Part shown: positions 11,609 through 12,995 of the stretch, in pieces | Layout: each line of letters begins with the position of its first letter | Numbering within the stretch: the stretch's first letter is position 1 | DNA from: Acidimicrobiia bacterium | Lineage (GTDB): Bacteria > Actinomycetota > Acidimicrobiia > Spongiisociales > ZC4RG35 | Direction: 5' to 3' | DNA length: 12,995 nucleotides | Assembly: GCA_029865445.1 (NCBI GenBank) | Contig: JAOUGY010000084.1 | Span: 1-12,995, forward strand | Made by a program: the position numbers and the translations under genes | Notes under the pieces: generated by a model | The model's database searches: none | What the model was told of the DNA's origin: nothing | Seen by the model: only the letters and a program-made list of their open reading frames with translations

Positions 11609-12995
11609 CGGCGGGCCAGAGCGTCTTCGATGATCCGGGCCAATTCTCGAACGCGGGGCCGGGCGAGGAGACCTGTCTGGTGACCGGGCGCCTCGAACGT
11701 TTCGACCTGCCCCGTGAGGACGGACCCCCATCCGAGGGTCGCATCCTGGGACCGGGAGTGAGGCGCGGCCGCCGCCCGAACCACCACGACCGGACCACCG
11801 TACGACTGCGGCACGTAGGCCTCGTAGGCCTCTGAGAGCGCATCTGCGACCATCTCCTCCCGGAAGCGCGCCGACGGCGACGCGCCGCCCCCGCCCGCCT
11901 TCTCGACGGTCAAGAGGCCGCGACCGATCACTTCCGAGAGCCGGCGGCGCACGTATCGAAGACGCCGGCCGGGCCTGCGTTCGACCAGATTCGCCCACTC
12001 ACGCCGCAGGCGGTCGCGCACAGGGGAGCGGTCGTAGGTCGCTTCCAGTCCCGGTCGGGCGAGGTCGACCATCACAACCGCCGCCACGTCCTCGCCGCGC
12101 TCGGTGAGGATCCGCCCCATCTCGAGGGCGATGGCGGCACCCAGGCAGAACCCACCGAGGAGGTAGGGACCGGTGGGCGAGACCGTCAACACCTCTTCCA
12201 CGTAGTCCGACGCCATCGATTCGATGGAGCGACGCTGGGGAGCGGTTGCATTCAGGTCGGCGGCCTGCAAGCCGTAGAAGGGGCGGGTCATGTGTAGCGC
12301 CAGATCTCGAAACCCGACGACGTTGCCGCCATGGGCGTGTACGAAGAAGAAGGGCACTCCCTCCCGATCGGGTTCAATTGGCACGAGGGAGCGCCACGAG
12401 AACTCCTTCGCCTCGATGACTGCGGCCAACTGGGCGATGGTCGGGGCGGCGAAGAGTTCTGCCAGTGGGATCCTCGATCCGACGATCTCTCGCTCGATCC
12501 GATCCATCACCTCGGCGGCGAGCAACGAGTGCCCTCCGACATCGAAGAAGTCATCGCGCAACCCGACCGGTCTCTCGAGGGCGTCCTCCCAGATCGCCCT
12601 CAGTTTCGCCATCAAGGCGGACGGTGTGTCGTGGCCGCCCGCCTCCGACTGGACGGCCCGGGAACAAAGAACCACCACGGCGGACCTGTCGATCTTGGCG
12701 TTGGGGAGCCTCGGCAGTTGCTCGGCGCCTACCACGACCGAGGGCACGGCTGCCGCCGGGAGCGAAGACTTCAGCCGCTCTCGCAGTTGCCCGATGTCGA
12801 CGCCGCTGGAGACGACGACTGCCACGATTCCATGGTCCGAGACCGCAGCGGCCGCCTCCGCCACGCCTGGTTGGCGCACCAGCGCTGCCTCGATCTCGCC
12901 GAGTTCGATTCGTGTCCCCCTCACCTTGACCTGGTCGTCGAGACGTCCCTCGAAAGCGATGCTACCGTCCTCGTGCCACCGACCGACATCCCCGG
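11605..12995 (-). CDS. Nonribosomal peptide synthetase, C-terminal part (A-PCP-TE)
   Basis: The 3' part of a gene that enters from beyond the right edge; the frame is open to the last base and its start is not in the window. The GTG at 12924 lies inside a conserved motif and is not a start. The first ~23 residues in view (from 12993) include 'GDVGRWHEDGSIAFEGRLDD' of an adenylation domain, followed by A8 ('VKVRGTRIELGEIE'), A9-like 'LPAAAVP' and A10-like 'PNAKIDR' (12699-12679) with the usual Lys. A carrier domain has 'DDFFDVGGHSLLA' with its Ser codon at 12526-12528. A thioesterase (about 12357-11608) has 'PFFFVHAHGGNVVGF', the nucleophile elbow 'GGFCLGA' with Cys at 12145-12147, a candidate Asp in 'VMVDLARPG' (codon 12064-12066) and His in 'APGHQTG' (codon 11680-11682). 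It would activate an amino or aryl acid, load it on the carrier and release the product. The substrate code lies outside the window. Confidence 0.93.
   Translation of the reverse strand, partial: GDVGRWHEDGSIAFEGRLDDQVKVRGTRIELGEIEAALVRQPGVAEAAAAVSDHGIVAVVVSSGVDIGQLRERLKSSLPAAAVPSVVVGAEQLPRLPNAKIDRSAVVVLCSRAVQSEAGGHDTPSALMAKLRAIWEDALERPVGLRDDFFDVGGHSLLAAEVMDRIEREIVGSRIPLAELFAAPTIAQLAAVIEAKEFSWRSLVPIEPDREGVPFFFVHAHGGNVVGFRDLALHMTRPFYGLQAADLNATAPQRRSIESMASDYVEEVLTVSPTGPYLLGGFCLGAAIALEMGRILTERGEDVAAVVMVDLARPGLEATYDRSPVRDRLRREWANLVERRPGRRLRYVRRRLSEVIGRGLLTVEKAGGGGASPSARFREEMVADALSEAYEAYVPQSYGGPVVVVRAAAAPHSRSQDATLGWGSVLTGQVETFEAPGHQTGLLARPRVRELARIIEDALARR

Noticed and set aside
11609..11998. N-terminal extension of the phosphopantetheinyl transferase
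   Set aside because: The upstream frame is Arg/Gly-rich and lies wholly inside the synthetase thioesterase; the family-like N-terminus and ATGA coupling place the start at 11608.

Overview
The window is a GC-rich stretch with dense gene packing. Several genes start at GTG or TTG, operon partners overlap by ATGA, and some promoters appear leaderless. One operon resembles the actinobacterial MtrA-MtrB-LpqB system. Together these point to a high-GC actinobacterium, possibly of the Acidimicrobiia type; that lineage guess is inference. No tRNA, rRNA, CRISPR array, insertion sequence or phage gene was seen.

Left third (minus strand, read right to left from about 4.04 kb): an OmpR-family response regulator, a HAMP-containing histidine kinase and a lipoprotein with GerMN and SH3 domains form a tightly coupled operon (4041 to 543). 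A small pyridoxamine-oxidase-like flavin protein (502 to 32) follows, perhaps from its own leaderless promoter. Divergent from the regulator is a small blue-copper (cupredoxin) lipoprotein that starts at TTG behind a strong ribosome binding site. An inverted repeat lies between the two.

Middle: a luciferase-like flavin-dependent oxidoreductase (minus strand, 5585 to 4548) is divergent from a second two-component system (plus strand). That system is a multi-membrane-pass histidine kinase with a NarL/LuxR-type response regulator. A 7-4-7 inverted repeat sits in the divergent promoter region. After a strong hairpin comes a MacB/LolD-type ABC exporter pair, an ATPase plus an 841-residue FtsX-like permease with two homologous halves. 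The order suggests the two-component system may control the exporter.

Right end (minus strand, entering from beyond the right edge): the 3' part of a nonribosomal peptide synthetase (end of an adenylation domain, carrier domain, thioesterase), coupled by ATGA to an Sfp-type 4'-phosphopantetheinyl transferase. The transferase would convert the synthetase's carrier domain to its holo form. The thioesterase has Cys where Ser is usual. The transferase gene runs convergently into the exporter operon: the two coding regions overlap by 10 bp, and a large hairpin after the permease is embedded in the transferase's last codons.

The most interesting parts are the Cys-type thioesterase module with its partner transferase, the nearby two-component system plus exporter (possible export or self-protection), and the variant MtrAB-LpqB-like operon whose lipoprotein carries SH3 and an unrecognised C-terminal domain in place of a beta-propeller.
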